From Cichorium intybus (lineage: Eukaryota > Streptophyta > Magnoliopsida > Asterales > Asteraceae): a stretch of 64,000 bases of DNA. The notes beneath the pieces are model-generated. The model made no database searches and had not been told where the DNA came from. It saw only the letters and a program-made list of their open reading frames with translations. Position 1 is the stretch's first letter, and the number at the start of each line of letters is the position of its first letter. Below are positions 10,651 to 20,044 of the stretch, piece by piece. The stretch is from the NCBI GenBank assembly GCA_023525715.1, contig CM042012.1, positions 61,153,205 through 61,217,204 on the forward strand. The letters are read 5' to 3'. Both the position numbers and the translations under genes were made by a program.

Positions 10651-10904
10651 GTTAACGGTGGTTTAATAGAAACTGGTTGTTTATTATTTTTAGTTTCTAA
10701 TGTTTTATAAATCTGTTCAAGCGAATGCTGTACTAAATTAATTTTTTGTAATATTTCTGGTAGTTGTTTTACCAATAAGTGTTTATTCATTTCTATGAGA
10801 TTATTTAATTTTTTATTTATTATATTCATTTTTTCATTTATCGTCATTTCGTCTTTCATTTGTAATTCTATATCATATAATTTACTACTAGACGTTTCTG
10901 TCAT
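10644..10904 (-). CDS. small pararetroviral ORF, 86 codons, coiled-coil-like
   Basis: Starts MTETSSSKLYDIELQMKDEM with its ATG overlapping the movement-protein stop (ATGA, 10901-10904). Ile/Leu/Met recur at heptad-like spacing (IINKKLNNLIEMNKHLLV, then LPEILQKINLVQHSLEQIY), so it is probably a coiled coil, the feature by which virion-associated proteins multimerise. It ends with a proline-containing tail. It sits where ORF II (insect transmission) lies in caulimoviruses, but it is too short for that and looks more like the oligomerisation half of an ORF III protein. It is unbroken. Confidence 0.68.
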   Translation of the reverse strand: MTETSSSKLYDIELQMKDEMTINEKMNIINKKLNNLIEMNKHLLVKQLPEILQKINLVQHSLEQIYKTLETKNNKQPVSIKPPLTW

Positions 10905-11848
10905 ATTCGTAAGCTTAATGATCTAATCATTTCTTTTAATTCTTCAATATTTTCATCTTTTCTATTTTCTGTAGATGTTGAAGGTTGTAGCTCCGAAATG
11001 GATGATCTTCCTACAATTGTTGAAATTGGAGGTTCTATAATTGGATCTCTTTTAACTAAGGGTGTAATTATTGTTTTTCGAAAATCTGTTTCATAAATTG
11101 GCTTATTGTTTATTCTTTTTGGTGATTCAAGAGATAATAAAGGTTCAAATAATTTATCAATATGAATTCTATCTTCTGTTTTAAATGTAATACTATGATG
11201 AGAATTTATTAATGCATAATTTATTTGGTATGTTAAAGTAAAAGGATGATTTCCTTTTAACATAAAATTTTGTCTTAATAATTTATATCTTACTGTAATA
11301 CTGTTACTTAGATTTCTATCTTTTAAACTAAGTCCTAATTATATGTTTATATTAAATTTTATTTTACCTTCAATTAAATTTCCTTTTCCTTTAGCAATAG
11401 TACTTTCTTGACTATCAATTATACGATCATCTCTAATTTCTAATTCTATTGGTGTATCTAAGTCACTAAAAGTACTTTTCAAAATTACTTGAATCGTAGA
11501 TATATGAATATATGCTATTTTTGATCTATCTATTTCTTTAATATGTTGTATTTTATTTGTGATTTGTTGTTTATTAATAATAGGTATAATAATGTTTCCC
11601 TGAGTTGATTCTATCGGTATTGGTTCTTCACCTATTATTTTACCATAGTAAATAATATTTTTTCTTGAAAAGAAATTTTTAAGTGCATCATGTTTAAAAT
11701 TGTGTTTTTCAGATAATGTAAAGTTTGATTTCTTAATGGCATCTTTATTTATACTATTTTTACTAATAAGAGCATCAAAAATATATTCCGACTCATTTTC
11801 TTCGTTATTAATAATTATGGGTTCATTAATTTCGTTAGATGTAGACAT
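10901..11848 (-). pseudogene. movement protein (30K-superfamily-like), one in-frame stop
   Basis: First ORF after the leader, where caulimovirids encode the cell-to-cell movement protein. It starts MSTSNEINEPIIINNEENES at 11848 and runs about 315 codons to 10901, broken once by a TAA at 11339-11341 (codon 170); the two halves share a frame. The middle is a run of short beta-like segments (KIAYIHISTIQVILKSTF, then PIELEIRDDRII) and just past the stop LGLSLKDRNLSNSITVRYKL, consistent with the 30K beta core. The C-terminus is a short coiled coil (KDENIEELKEMIRSLSL). Assignment rests on position, length and this pattern. Confidence 0.78.
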
Positions 11849-11940
11849 TATAAAAGATTATTTTTGAGTGCAAAGACTGTTTAACTAATAAGTGTTGTTA
11901 TTTAAACTGTTACTTAGCATCTTTCTTGAATCGTTACTTA
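11849..11940 (-). promoter_or_regulatory. short untranslated stretch between primer site and movement protein
   Basis: AT-rich 92 bp with no ORF; ribosomes would cross it, or shunt past it, after the repeat-containing leader. No other signal seen. Confidence 0.5.
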
Positions 11941-11952
11941 GCTCTGATACCA
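11941..11952 (-). other. pararetroviral primer-binding site, initiator tRNA-Met
   Basis: Minus strand TGGTATCAGAGC, complementary to the 3' end of initiator tRNA-Met, the usual caulimovirid primer. It lies two bases beyond the edge of the terminal repeat (11955), which is where an LTR-like repeat should end if it reflects minus-strand strong-stop DNA. Confidence 0.93.
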
Positions 11953-11954
11953 AA

Positions 11955-12370
11955 AATAACAAGATTAATCAAAAATAACAAGATTAATAACAAACATAAA
12001 AACTAGATTAACACGTACTTTGTGAAATCATTTCTGTAAAATATCTTATGGCTGCATAATCTTGGTCGATTTCTGCTTGTGTGCGTGTGTGTGTTTGTGA
12101 TGCTTTTTGTTGCTTCATTTGTTGTTTTTGTAATTTCAAAACGTAATAATATGCATTATTATGAATTTGAACTTTTGAATCGGTCATGATGTATGAATGT
12201 ATGTAAGAAATATACCTGATGCTTGTATGTTGATCCCGTGTGTATGCTTGTGATTATTTGTGGATACCCGACTCTGCTATTCAGAAGCGTAAGACTTCAA
12301 CCGAGAGAATTTTGAGAGCACTCAAAACTTAACACAAACAAGCTCTGCCTTCATTCATTAGGCGAATGCC
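11955..12370 (-). repeat. pararetroviral terminal direct repeat, 5' copy
   Basis: Near-identical to 4662-5081. It covers the leader from next to the primer site up to about ten bases below where the TATA box would be, then breaks into a C run. The promoter region itself is not present at this end. Confidence 0.88.
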
Positions 12371-12390
12371 CCCCCCCCCCCCCCCCCCCC
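12369..12390. repeat. 22-base C run at the right pararetrovirus junction
   Basis: Twenty-two consecutive C on the plus strand (G on the viral sense strand) replace the sequence that follows GAATGCC in the other repeat copy. It separates viral from transposon-derived DNA. It may be non-templated filler from integration or an expanded short C run; assembly length error is also possible. Confidence 0.85.
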
Positions 12391-12531
12391 TTAGCGGCTA
12401 CATAAAGAATAAAAAAATAAAAACAATTTTTTATGAAAATTTACCCAACTATATATACTTTTTATTACACAAATAAAATCACACTTCTATATACTCTTTT
12501 ACATCCAATTCTCTCAAAAACAACTTAAAAA
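12391..12531 (+). promoter_or_regulatory. AT-rich upstream region of the Harbinger-associated gene
   Basis: Contains ACTATATATACTTTTTATT about 90 bases before the ATG at 12532, a possible TATA box, followed by a leader ending AACTTAAAAA. The left end of the parent element has not been found; it would lie here or has been lost at the C run. Confidence 0.4.
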
Positions 12532-13503
12532 ATGTCTTCTCAAAATTCTTCAAACAATCAAACCTTGCCATTGAATCGAAATCGACAAAACGTTTTCGGT
12601 TTCGAACAATACTGCACACCCAACGTTTACCGTCCACAAATGGACCAACCGATTTACTCACCCAACGTTTTCCCATATCAAATGTTGGGTTACCCGCAAA
12701 TGCAACCGCAAAATTTATACCAAAATTTTCATCCATTTCGCGACACACCAACCCAACAATTCCAAAACCCAATATCCGTGGATTGACGTTTCTGAGGATG
12801 CGGCCGTCGAAAACGCCCAAGCGGCCGAGCACTTTTGGATACGGATACGGGAGCGCTTTCACCAAGAGTTAGGTCGCGAGCCTTACCGTTCCAAAGACTC
12901 GTTGACAACAAAATACCGCGATATAAATCGTGTGGTAATGAAGTTTAACGGGTTGTTCCACAATTTGCGAACGCATCAGAGGAGCGGCTAAATGGAGCAA
13001 CATGTTTTTGAGGAAACACTAAAAATTTACAAATCCAACAATAAGGGAACGTCTTTCCGATACGTTGAGTTTTGGCGGATTGTCGAAAAATACAAAAAGA
13101 TGGCATGATTCAAACGTCAAAACCGACGTTCCGGCCGCGGCAAGAAAGCGTTCAAAAACTTTTGAATCAAGCCACCACACTACCTCCTCCGACGCTCGTA
13201 TCAACATCGATTTGAACGAGGATGAACTCGAAGAAGACCCGCTCGATTTTCCCGAATTCCGCCGGCCAATGGGAGGAGATGCCGCAAAAAGAAAAGGAAA
13301 AGCGACTTCGTCGAGTGCGGGAGAGGGTCGGAAGATAACGAAGACGTGGCACTTATGCGGTTGGAATTTGAACGCTACAATTTAAGTCTTGTCGACTAGA
13401 TTGAGTTTGACAAAAAAGCATTGGAAGACAAACAACGAGTCTGGGACGAACGTATCAAACTCCGCCAAGAACGTCAACGAGTCCGTGAAGAAAAAAACGT
13501 TTA
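12532..13503 (+). pseudogene. Harbinger-associated Myb/SANT-like protein with NAM-associated C-terminal domain, broken
   Basis: Frames shift several times but the pieces are collinear with the DNA-binding partner protein of PIF/Harbinger transposons, which brings transposase to the element ends. The N-terminus is rich in Asn, Gln and Pro (MSSQNSSNNQTLPLNRNR), stop at about 12786. Next, in another frame, comes WIDVSEDAAVENAQ...FWIRIRERFHQELG, then YRSKDSLTTKYRDINR and MKFNGLFHNLRTHQRSG, the SANT-like block; the usual Trp-rich start of that block seems deleted. After a TAA comes FRYVEFWRIVEKYKKM, then INIDLNEDELEEDPLDFPEF and the basic AAKRKGKA, and last LEDKQRVWDERIKLRQERQR, a NAM-associated coiled coil. 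No transposase gene is nearby. Confidence 0.85.
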
Positions 13504-13934
13504 AAATATATCAAGTTTTTGATGTCGAATCCGGAGGAGGGTCTCGAGGGAGAACAACTTGAGATGGTTTTAGAATTAAAAGCGGATATCATGGCAAAAT
13601 ATTGCTCGTAGGTTGTCGTTTATTTTTATTAAGTTTTCCGTTTATCGTTTTAGTTATCTTTTTTTAATTTGTATGTTGTGGGTTTATTTGTCGTTTTTAA
13701 TTTTACGTTTGTCGTTTTATTTAACGGTTGTAACTTTTATTTCTTAATTAACGAAATGCTCTAATTTAAAAAAAATAGAATTTGAAGTTGGGTTTAATTT
13801 TTTATTTATTTAATTTAAAAAAATGAGTGGTAGTGAGGGGATATCATTTACTAGAATTTAATGGATGATAGGTTAGCGAGGGAAAGTGAAGTGGCGCCAA
13901 CGTGGCATCAAAATCCCTTGGGATGAATGGTAAG
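13504..13934. other. non-coding tail of the Harbinger-like element
   Basis: AT-rich 3' part with no ORF. It leads into the presumed terminal inverted repeat at 13935. I see no second gene. Confidence 0.5.
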
Positions 13935-13959
13935 TTGTTAACCACACCCCTTGGTCTAA
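13935..13959 (+). mobile_element. right end of a Harbinger-like element with TAA target duplication
   Basis: The end reads ACCACACCCCTTGGTC and is followed by TAA (13957-13959). The paralogous repeat at 56936 continues TAATAAGTATGAAG with no such element in front, so it is an empty site. A 3 bp TAA/TTA duplication is the Harbinger signature and fits the gene at 12532-13503. The left end is missing or hidden. Confidence 0.65.
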
Positions 13960-14433
13960 TAAGTATGAAGTCGATGGTTAGTATTTTTTTTTAAGCACTA
14001 GATTATTATTCGATAGCAAGACGCTTTCAAAAATGGGTTTTTTCCGAGCATTAGAGGGCGTTGTACAAAATCACATCCTATCTTCCAAACCAAAATTAAG
14101 TTATAAACACAACCACTCAAAAATACGAGCGTTGAACTGCATTCATCAGTATTGAATCAATCCACGTCAACCATTCATTGACCAAGCCAATAATAGTAAA
14201 TGTAAGTTGCCACCATCGACTAACAAAAGATCGAACAAAAATTACCACTTCCCAACCCAAAATCATATGATCAATATTTTCAACATGATTATGATATAGG
14301 GACACATAAGTGAATTCAAATCTATATATTCCAAATCATTATGGTTGAAATATGGTAATAAAAATCTTTACATAAATATACTGATCTTTGTAAAAACATT
14401 TTTCTTTTATGTGGTTGTTTGGCGCCACCATAG

Positions 14434-14742
14434 GGTTATTGTCATAAAAACTCTTGAATATTTAAGAAATATTCGGGTTTATCTTTTATGTATTTTTTGT
14501 TCATAAAAGCTCTTAAATTTATTTTGATTCTTTAAAATTTTTAAGTTTGACAGAAATGTTCGGTTTTACCTTTAAGTTTGACAGGTTTTATAACAATACA
14601 CAATGGTAAAATCGAGCATTCCTGTCAAACTTAAGAGTTTTAATAAAACATATATAAATTTAAAATGTCTATAAACAAAAAATATATAAAATAATAAACT
14701 TAAATATTTTTGACAAATTTAATGATTTTTATAACAATAACC
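14434..14742. mobile_element. 309 bp fold-back MITE
   Basis: Present in copy 1 of the repeat and absent from copy 2. It starts GGTTATTGTCATAAAAACTC and ends with the near reverse complement (TTTTTATAACAATAACC). Inner arms AAGTTTGACAG and CTGTCAAACTT continue the fold-back. No coding capacity and no clear target duplication, so the superfamily is undetermined. Confidence 0.65.
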
Positions 14743-14758
14743 TTTATTTATATATATG

Positions 14759-14975
14759 TCTCCTAGTGGCAATAACATTGAACTACGTAGAACCGATGAG
14801 GTAATGTGAAACAACAAGTTTGACTTCTATATGTTGAAAGGTTTTTTTAGTAGAAATCATAATTTGTCTCCTAGTGGCACTAACATTAAACTCCGTGGAA
14901 CGGATGAGGTAATGTGAAACTACAAGTTTGACTTCTGTACGTTGAAAGGCTTTTAGTAGAAATCATAATTGAGTT
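14759..14975. repeat. tandem duplication, period about 108 bp
   Basis: TCTCCTAGTGGCA begins at 14759 and again at 14867, each followed by GATGAGGTAATGTGAAAC and AAGTTTGACTTCT. Copy 2 of the parent repeat has this block once (about 57970-58075). Confidence 0.8.
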
Positions 14976-15698
14976 TATATATAAATAGGAAAACCTCAAA
15001 ATTAACTCCTTTTGCATCGTATAGTACAAATTAAATATTAAAAACTCCAAATTATTTTGACTACAGTAAAGAATTTTATCGCTTTTGCTTTTTTTGTTTG
15101 GGGGTCGTTTTGTCATTTTGTTCGGTTTTAAAACTGCAGTGACCAATGAATTTATCTTGAAACTGAATTAAAGAAGAGAGGTTAAGTCTAAATTAAAGAA
15201 TATAATGAAATGAAAAAAGCTATCAACAAAGAAAATTGATACTAAAGAAGAGGTGAAGTGTGATAAAATGGACACATCTATAATAAAGCAACTTGATATT
15301 TGTATATGAACTGTCTCTTGAATTTTTATGTATAATCATACAATCAATTCAATACAATCAATTCAATATAAACATGATAAATTTTAAATCTAATGAAAAA
15401 GATTTATTTGAAGTTGAGAACAATAATAACATTGTGGTTGTTGACATTAATGTATATTAGTATTTAGCCCAGTCCAATTATTATTGTATAGCAACTATAG
15501 GTCCACTGTTGTATTTTGTATGGTATATATTTTATGTAATGCTAATGATTCCAATTATGGGAAATACGTAATCTCACATGGTATCAGAGATTTTCTCTAA
15601 ACCCTAATCTTCCCCTTCTCCTTGTGCGATGGCTGCCCCTCCAGCCCTCCTGTTCGTTGCCCACCTTCTACCTCATTTTCTTCATCTCGATCTTTGCC

Positions 15699-16780
15699 AT
15701 GTCTGGCGAAGACGGGACCAATCCCAAACCCAACGAAAACCTCAAACCCTACGCCATTACCAACATCAAGGCTTTTGTTCCTCTCGTCCTTGATCTAAAC
15801 CAACTCACTTATGATGCATAGCGTATTCTTTCCACCACTCATTGCAAGGCGTACGGCGTCTATGACCATTTGGACGGCACCTCCAAGCCCACCGATGCTA
15901 CCCTAGTCGAATGGAACAACTTGGACAACTTGGTTGCTATGTGGATTTACGGTACCCTTTCCCAATCTCTTCTCGCTTGAAAACGTTTTCCGCGACAACA
16001 AAGACACAAACAAGAGCCATTGACCTTGAAGATGAGCTTCGTTCTATGACTCTTGGTGATCGCTCAATCACCGATCTTTGCACGAAAATGACTCAAATCA
16101 CCGACTTGCTTGCAAACATCGGCTCACCCGTCGCGGAGAAAACTCTTGTTACTTACCTCCTCAATGCAATATCACCCAAGTTTGATAATGTCGCCACTTT
16201 TATCCGACACTCGGACCCCCTTCCTTCGTTTCTCAAGGCTCGGTCAATGCTCACATTGGAGGAACGAAAGTCTCACCGTGCATCTCCCTCACAAGGTGCC
16301 CATGATGATCACTCATCCTTGTCTACGGTTCTTCACGTGGGCTCTCAATCGCAGCCTCGGGAAAATCGGTTGAACCGCAATCACAACAACAACCGGCGAC
16401 ACCCATCCAAACACAGCCGCCACCAGCCTTCTGCCGACCAGCAGTGCCGCTCCCAGCAGTCCTGCCCTGCTGCCGCAGTCCCTACCTGGTCGCTGTACAG
16501 GTGGCCCATGCCACCGTGGGCTCTTGCTTGGCACTCATAGCCCTCCTGGCCCGCTCCGCCATCGGCCCACAGGCCCTCTCGTGGCTCTTAAAACTAGCAG
16601 CAGCCAGGTATTCTTGGCAGCGCACCCACCACGCCACCGTATTAGCCTCCTCCCGCCACCCTACATGCTGCCGCTGCCACCCCGTCATCACCCGACATGG
16701 CCCCGTGGCAATGGTTTCCTCCGGTCTCCCAAGATCAACCCACGGATTTGACACAAGTGTTTAACGCCATGTCCATGTTG
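15699..16780 (+). pseudogene. gag: copia A gag remnant and linker
   Basis: Likely start MSGEDGTNPKPNENLKPYAI at 15699, then ITNIKAFVPLVLDLNQLTYD, a copia gag N-terminus; a stop follows (15819-15821). The gag core is visible as VYDHLDGTSKPTDATLVEW and, after a frameshift near 15970-16010, as AIDLEDELRSMTLGDRSITD and LVTYLLNAISPKFDNVATF, the UBN2-type domain. The following 400 bases are rich in His, Pro, Gln and Arg in one frame (QHQ/RHPSKHSRHQP) and have high GC for this window, a decayed nucleocapsid linker; no intact CCHC knuckle was found. Confidence 0.82.
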
Positions 16781-17842
16781 GACCCTCCTGATCATACGTG
16801 GTATATGGATACGGGGGCTACAAATCACATCGCCTCGGACATAGGTATACTAAGTTCTATTTCCAATTCGGGCAATTTACGTTCTGTTCTTGTTGGCAAT
16901 GGCTCCTCCATACTCGTTACGCACACGGTAATTCCACCATATATAGCCAACACGGTCCCCTATATCTCCATAACGTCCTTATTACACTCGAAATTATCAA
17001 AAATCTTATATCTATTCGTAAATTTACCACTGACAATATTACCTCTATTGAATTTGACCCATTTGGTTTTTCTGTGAAGGATCTCCTCATAAAACAACTC
17101 CTGCTTAGGTTCGATAGCTCTGATGATTTGTACCCGTGGTCTTCTCAGTCTACCCCCCGTGTTGCTCTCATGTCATGTGGTCCTTATTTGTGGCACCAAA
17201 GCCTTGGTCACCCCGGTCCCCGTGTGCTGCAGTCTTTAATTTCAAATAAACTTTTGTCTTGTAATAAAATAGTAGTACTGTTTCTTGTGAGTCGTGTCGT
17301 CTTGGCAAACATGTTCGGTTGCCTTTTTCTACTTCTATATCTATTGTGTCTGAACCTTTTGCTATTGTTCATTCGGATGTGTGGACAACCCCTATTACAA
17401 GTATTAGTGGCATTAAATACTAAGTTTTATTTTTAGATCATTTTTCTCATTTTTTTGTGGGTATATCCGCTTAGAAACAAAAATGATGTATTTGCCAAAT
17501 TTCTTCATTTCCGTGCTTATGTTAAAAATCAATTCAATTGTGAAATTCTATCTTTTCAATGTGATCATGGGGGCGAATTTGACAATTGCCACTTTCACTC
17601 TCTCTTTGCTCAACATGAGATTACTTTTCGTTTCTCGTGTCACCGGACTTCTCAACAAAACGGGATGTCTGAACGTATGATCCGTACGGTTAATAATGTC
17701 ATCCGTACACTTCTCTTTCAGGCTCATCTCCCTACTATTTATTAGTTCGAGGCCTTTCATATGGCCACTCACCTTCCTAACCTCACCCCCTTTACTGTTA
17801 TCCAAAATGCAATCCCGTTCACCAAACTCTTCAATAAATCTC
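16781..17842 (+). pseudogene. pol: copia A protease and integrase, first part
   Basis: Protease active site TWYMDTGATNHI near 16795-16830. The pre-integrase domain shows as YLWHQSLGHPGPRVLQSLIS near 17187-17245. The integrase core is read as ILSFQCDHGGEFDN (second catalytic Asp, about 17545-17590) and QQNGMSERMIRTVNN (catalytic Glu). Three frames are needed to read it and several stops intervene. It ends in the coding sequence for FTKLFNKS at 17842, exactly where the Athila-type element inserted, and continues after 29983. Confidence 0.85.
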
Positions 17843-18812
17843 TCACACGCCTAGGTCGTTGTGCGGTCAAAAATAGTAAAATAAACCTCACACATACTAG
17901 TACAGCGGTAGTAAGGGTCGATCCACGAGAGTTTGGTGGTCAAGAGAAGACGATAGCTTACTAACTGTAGTGTCACACTATAGCCAGAGGGACTAACTTC
18001 CATTTTCCCAAAACACACAGAAATCTCAAATCCAAAATTAAAACCACACATAAACTAAATGAAACTAGCTCAAAGCCTAAAACCTAGATTGCTTACTGAA
18101 ATCAGAAGGTATATTCAGAATCCAGAAACAATAAACACAATCCAAAAGCATCTAAAGCAATAAAACATAAATAAAGGTAAATAGTGCAATAAAACATTAA
18201 CCGAATGATTAACTATATTAAACTCCAATCCACAACATTCAAAACATCCAAATACGAAATTAATGAATTCTAACCTACTGCTACTGGTTGTCACAAGCCA
18301 GAAACACCAAGCTAAGAGCTAAAACAACTAAACTAATATTGAAATCAAAGTGAAAAACATAAAAATACCACAAAGGGTTGCTGGAACATTGAAACTTGAG
18401 TCAAAGTCGCCGTAAGTCCACCTTAGGGTCTGATCTTCGCCTCCTTTTTCGACCTAAATGCCTCTATTTATACTTGTGGAAAATTAAAAGCCGCGACGCG
18501 TAAGGCTTCTAGCCGCGTCGCACGTATAGCCTTATCCCTGTTTTTTCGTCATTTAAATTCTCTTCACCGCCTTACTTTTGACGTGGCGTGTCGCGCTGAT
18601 CATCATTCCCGCGGCGCGCGTGCTTATTCGACTGTTTTTGTCTTTATCTTCAAAACTTCTTCACTTGTCCGCTTTTAGCCCCTGATTGTAACATTTCTTT
18701 GCAAACAAGCACTAGCACAAAAAGTGAGAAATGCCAATGCATATATGATATATTTTCACCACGAATAGGGCCTAACAACGACTAAAATACTTGATATTAC
18801 TAGGCTTTGTCA
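17843..18812 (-). repeat. 3' LTR of the Athila-type element (970 bp)
   Basis: Runs on the plus strand from TCACACGCCTAGGTCG to TAGGCTTTGTCA; the other copy starts TGACACGCC, so the first G is mutated to C here. It is collinear with 25866-29978 apart from the insertion there. It contains the GC-rich motif GCGACGCG, which recurs in all LTRs of this family in the window. Confidence 0.92.
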
Positions 18813-18830
18813 AACACCCCACACTTGTGT
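18813..18830 (-). other. polypurine tract of the Athila-type element
   Basis: The minus strand reads AAGTGTGGGGTGTT immediately before the 3' LTR, the usual primer for plus-strand DNA. It confirms the minus-strand orientation. Confidence 0.65.
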
Positions 18831-20044
18831 CTTGCTTGTCCCCAAGCAAGAGAGTTTTTAACAGATTTTAACTAAGACTCAAACAATTTTTGAACGTGTT
18901 GAATTTCAAAGTTTATTGTCCCTAAAGTTAGATGAAATAGTTTTTGAAAACATAAACAGAATATTCTTTGGAATTCACGACTTTCTAAAGAACCATTGAT
19001 TACAAATTTTCGGTATGCAAATGCAAACTTACTCATTCAGATTCTAAAGGCCGCTAAAGAAGTGTCCATGACTTTCGATGTTGTTTGTGTAACGAGCTTT
19101 CGGAAATTCCATCCCAAACCAGACGATCTTAGGTGGTAAGGTGCATAAGTACCTTTTCGAGGCCACCCATTTTAGACCTACCGGCTCGAACAACAAAGGC
19201 CACTGATTGACAATTCCTTCCTAAATTCCAAACCTAAAATACTCCAATCTTCTAACTCCTAAAACTCAACTTATTTGACTAAACATATAGCATGATAACA
19301 ACTAAACGGTATTCTTGAAAAATACCAATGCTGTAACATTCATAAATTATTCGTTTAAAAATTATAACCTATTAAAAATTTTGAAAAATTGTTAAAATTT
19401 TTGAAAATGACTCATTTCCCGTAAAAATTTCAAAAACACTCTTTCGACCGTCCACACCCCACACTTAAAACCGTACAACGTCCCCGTTGTACATAATTTA
19501 TTTCAAAACAACGGAGAAAGAGTTACCCCTTAGACGGTTGACTGCTTGATGGAACTTGGTTGTCACAGAAACAAAAATACAAACATCTCACGCTTCGGAT
19601 TTTCCAAGAGTTATGGCACAACAGTAAAACACGCCGGTGAAATGACAAGTGGAGGGGGCACAATGAACCCACACTTGCATGAAACAACTCCTCAGGCGAT
19701 TCCCCATTTGGTATTCACATGCACACTCACAAACAATATTAAATGCAAACAGAACAAACACAAACAAAAGAATACAACAAAAATGTAAATAAAGTACAGA
19801 AATAAAAGAGTGATAAGTTTGGTACAGTATCCGCAAAAAAAGTGAAAGAGAAAATACATCAATCATCCTGGCGTGTCCGAGAAGGACCCGCCTCATCATC
19901 GTGAGCTCTGGCTGGGAAAGGTCGTGGGCGTCGTCCAGACTAGGAGGCTGTCTCCAGTAATACCTCCCCGATCCATACCAGCTGATCCTCTATCCTGGTG
20001 ACCCTGTTGCTTAGCTCCCGAACGGTAATCAACACGTCCGACAA
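18831..20044. other. untranslated 3' region of the Athila-type element
   Basis: About 1.2 kb without a supportable ORF between the ORF1-like gene and the 3' LTR. It includes CCCCACACTTAAAACCGTAC near 19458, a C-rich signature like the one at the LTR edge. Confidence 0.6.

Larger units (their letters stand above)
4669..12370 (-). mobile_element. endogenous caulimovirid-like pararetrovirus, nearly complete
   Basis: A minus-strand viral genome: leader and tRNA-Met primer site, movement protein, three small ORFs, coat protein with CCHC knuckle, protease-RT-RNase H, then a viroplasmin/transactivator gene and a promoter region. That order, with no integrase and no true LTR, is that of Caulimoviridae; a separate transactivator gene places it near Caulimovirus, Soymovirus and relatives rather than Badnavirus. 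The segment 4662-5081 is repeated at 11955-12370; the offset, about 7293 bases, gives the circular genome length. Breaks are few: single in-frame stops in movement protein, coat protein and near the RT start, further stops and frameshifts in RT/RNase H and transactivator. As it stands it cannot express a full set of proteins. Confidence 0.93.
13957..15444 (+). repeat. unidentified repeat family, copy 1
   Basis: Collinear with 56936-59056 in direct orientation, starting TAATAAGTATGAAG and ending GTTGTTGA. Shared blocks include AATAGTAAATGTAAGTTGCC and a block ending AACTCCAAATTATTTTG. No protein is evident. Relative to copy 2 it lacks the hAT-like MITE but has a 309 bp fold-back insertion (14434-14742) and a tandem duplication near 14759-14975. 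Confidence 0.82.
15439..17842 (+). mobile_element. copia element A, left part (continues at 29979)
   Basis: Plus-strand copia: a short probable LTR (about 15439-15578), primer site at 15579-15589 (TGGTATCAGAG), gag, protease and integrase remnants, cut at the ATCTC duplication where the Athila-type element entered. The frame then resumes at 29979. The 3' part beyond about 30385 and the 3' LTR are missing, so it is old and truncated. Confidence 0.85.

Noticed and set aside
4662..12370. Calling the pararetrovirus an LTR retrotransposon
   Set aside because: No integrase, no promoter in the right-hand repeat, and movement-protein, coat-protein and viroplasmin genes are present.
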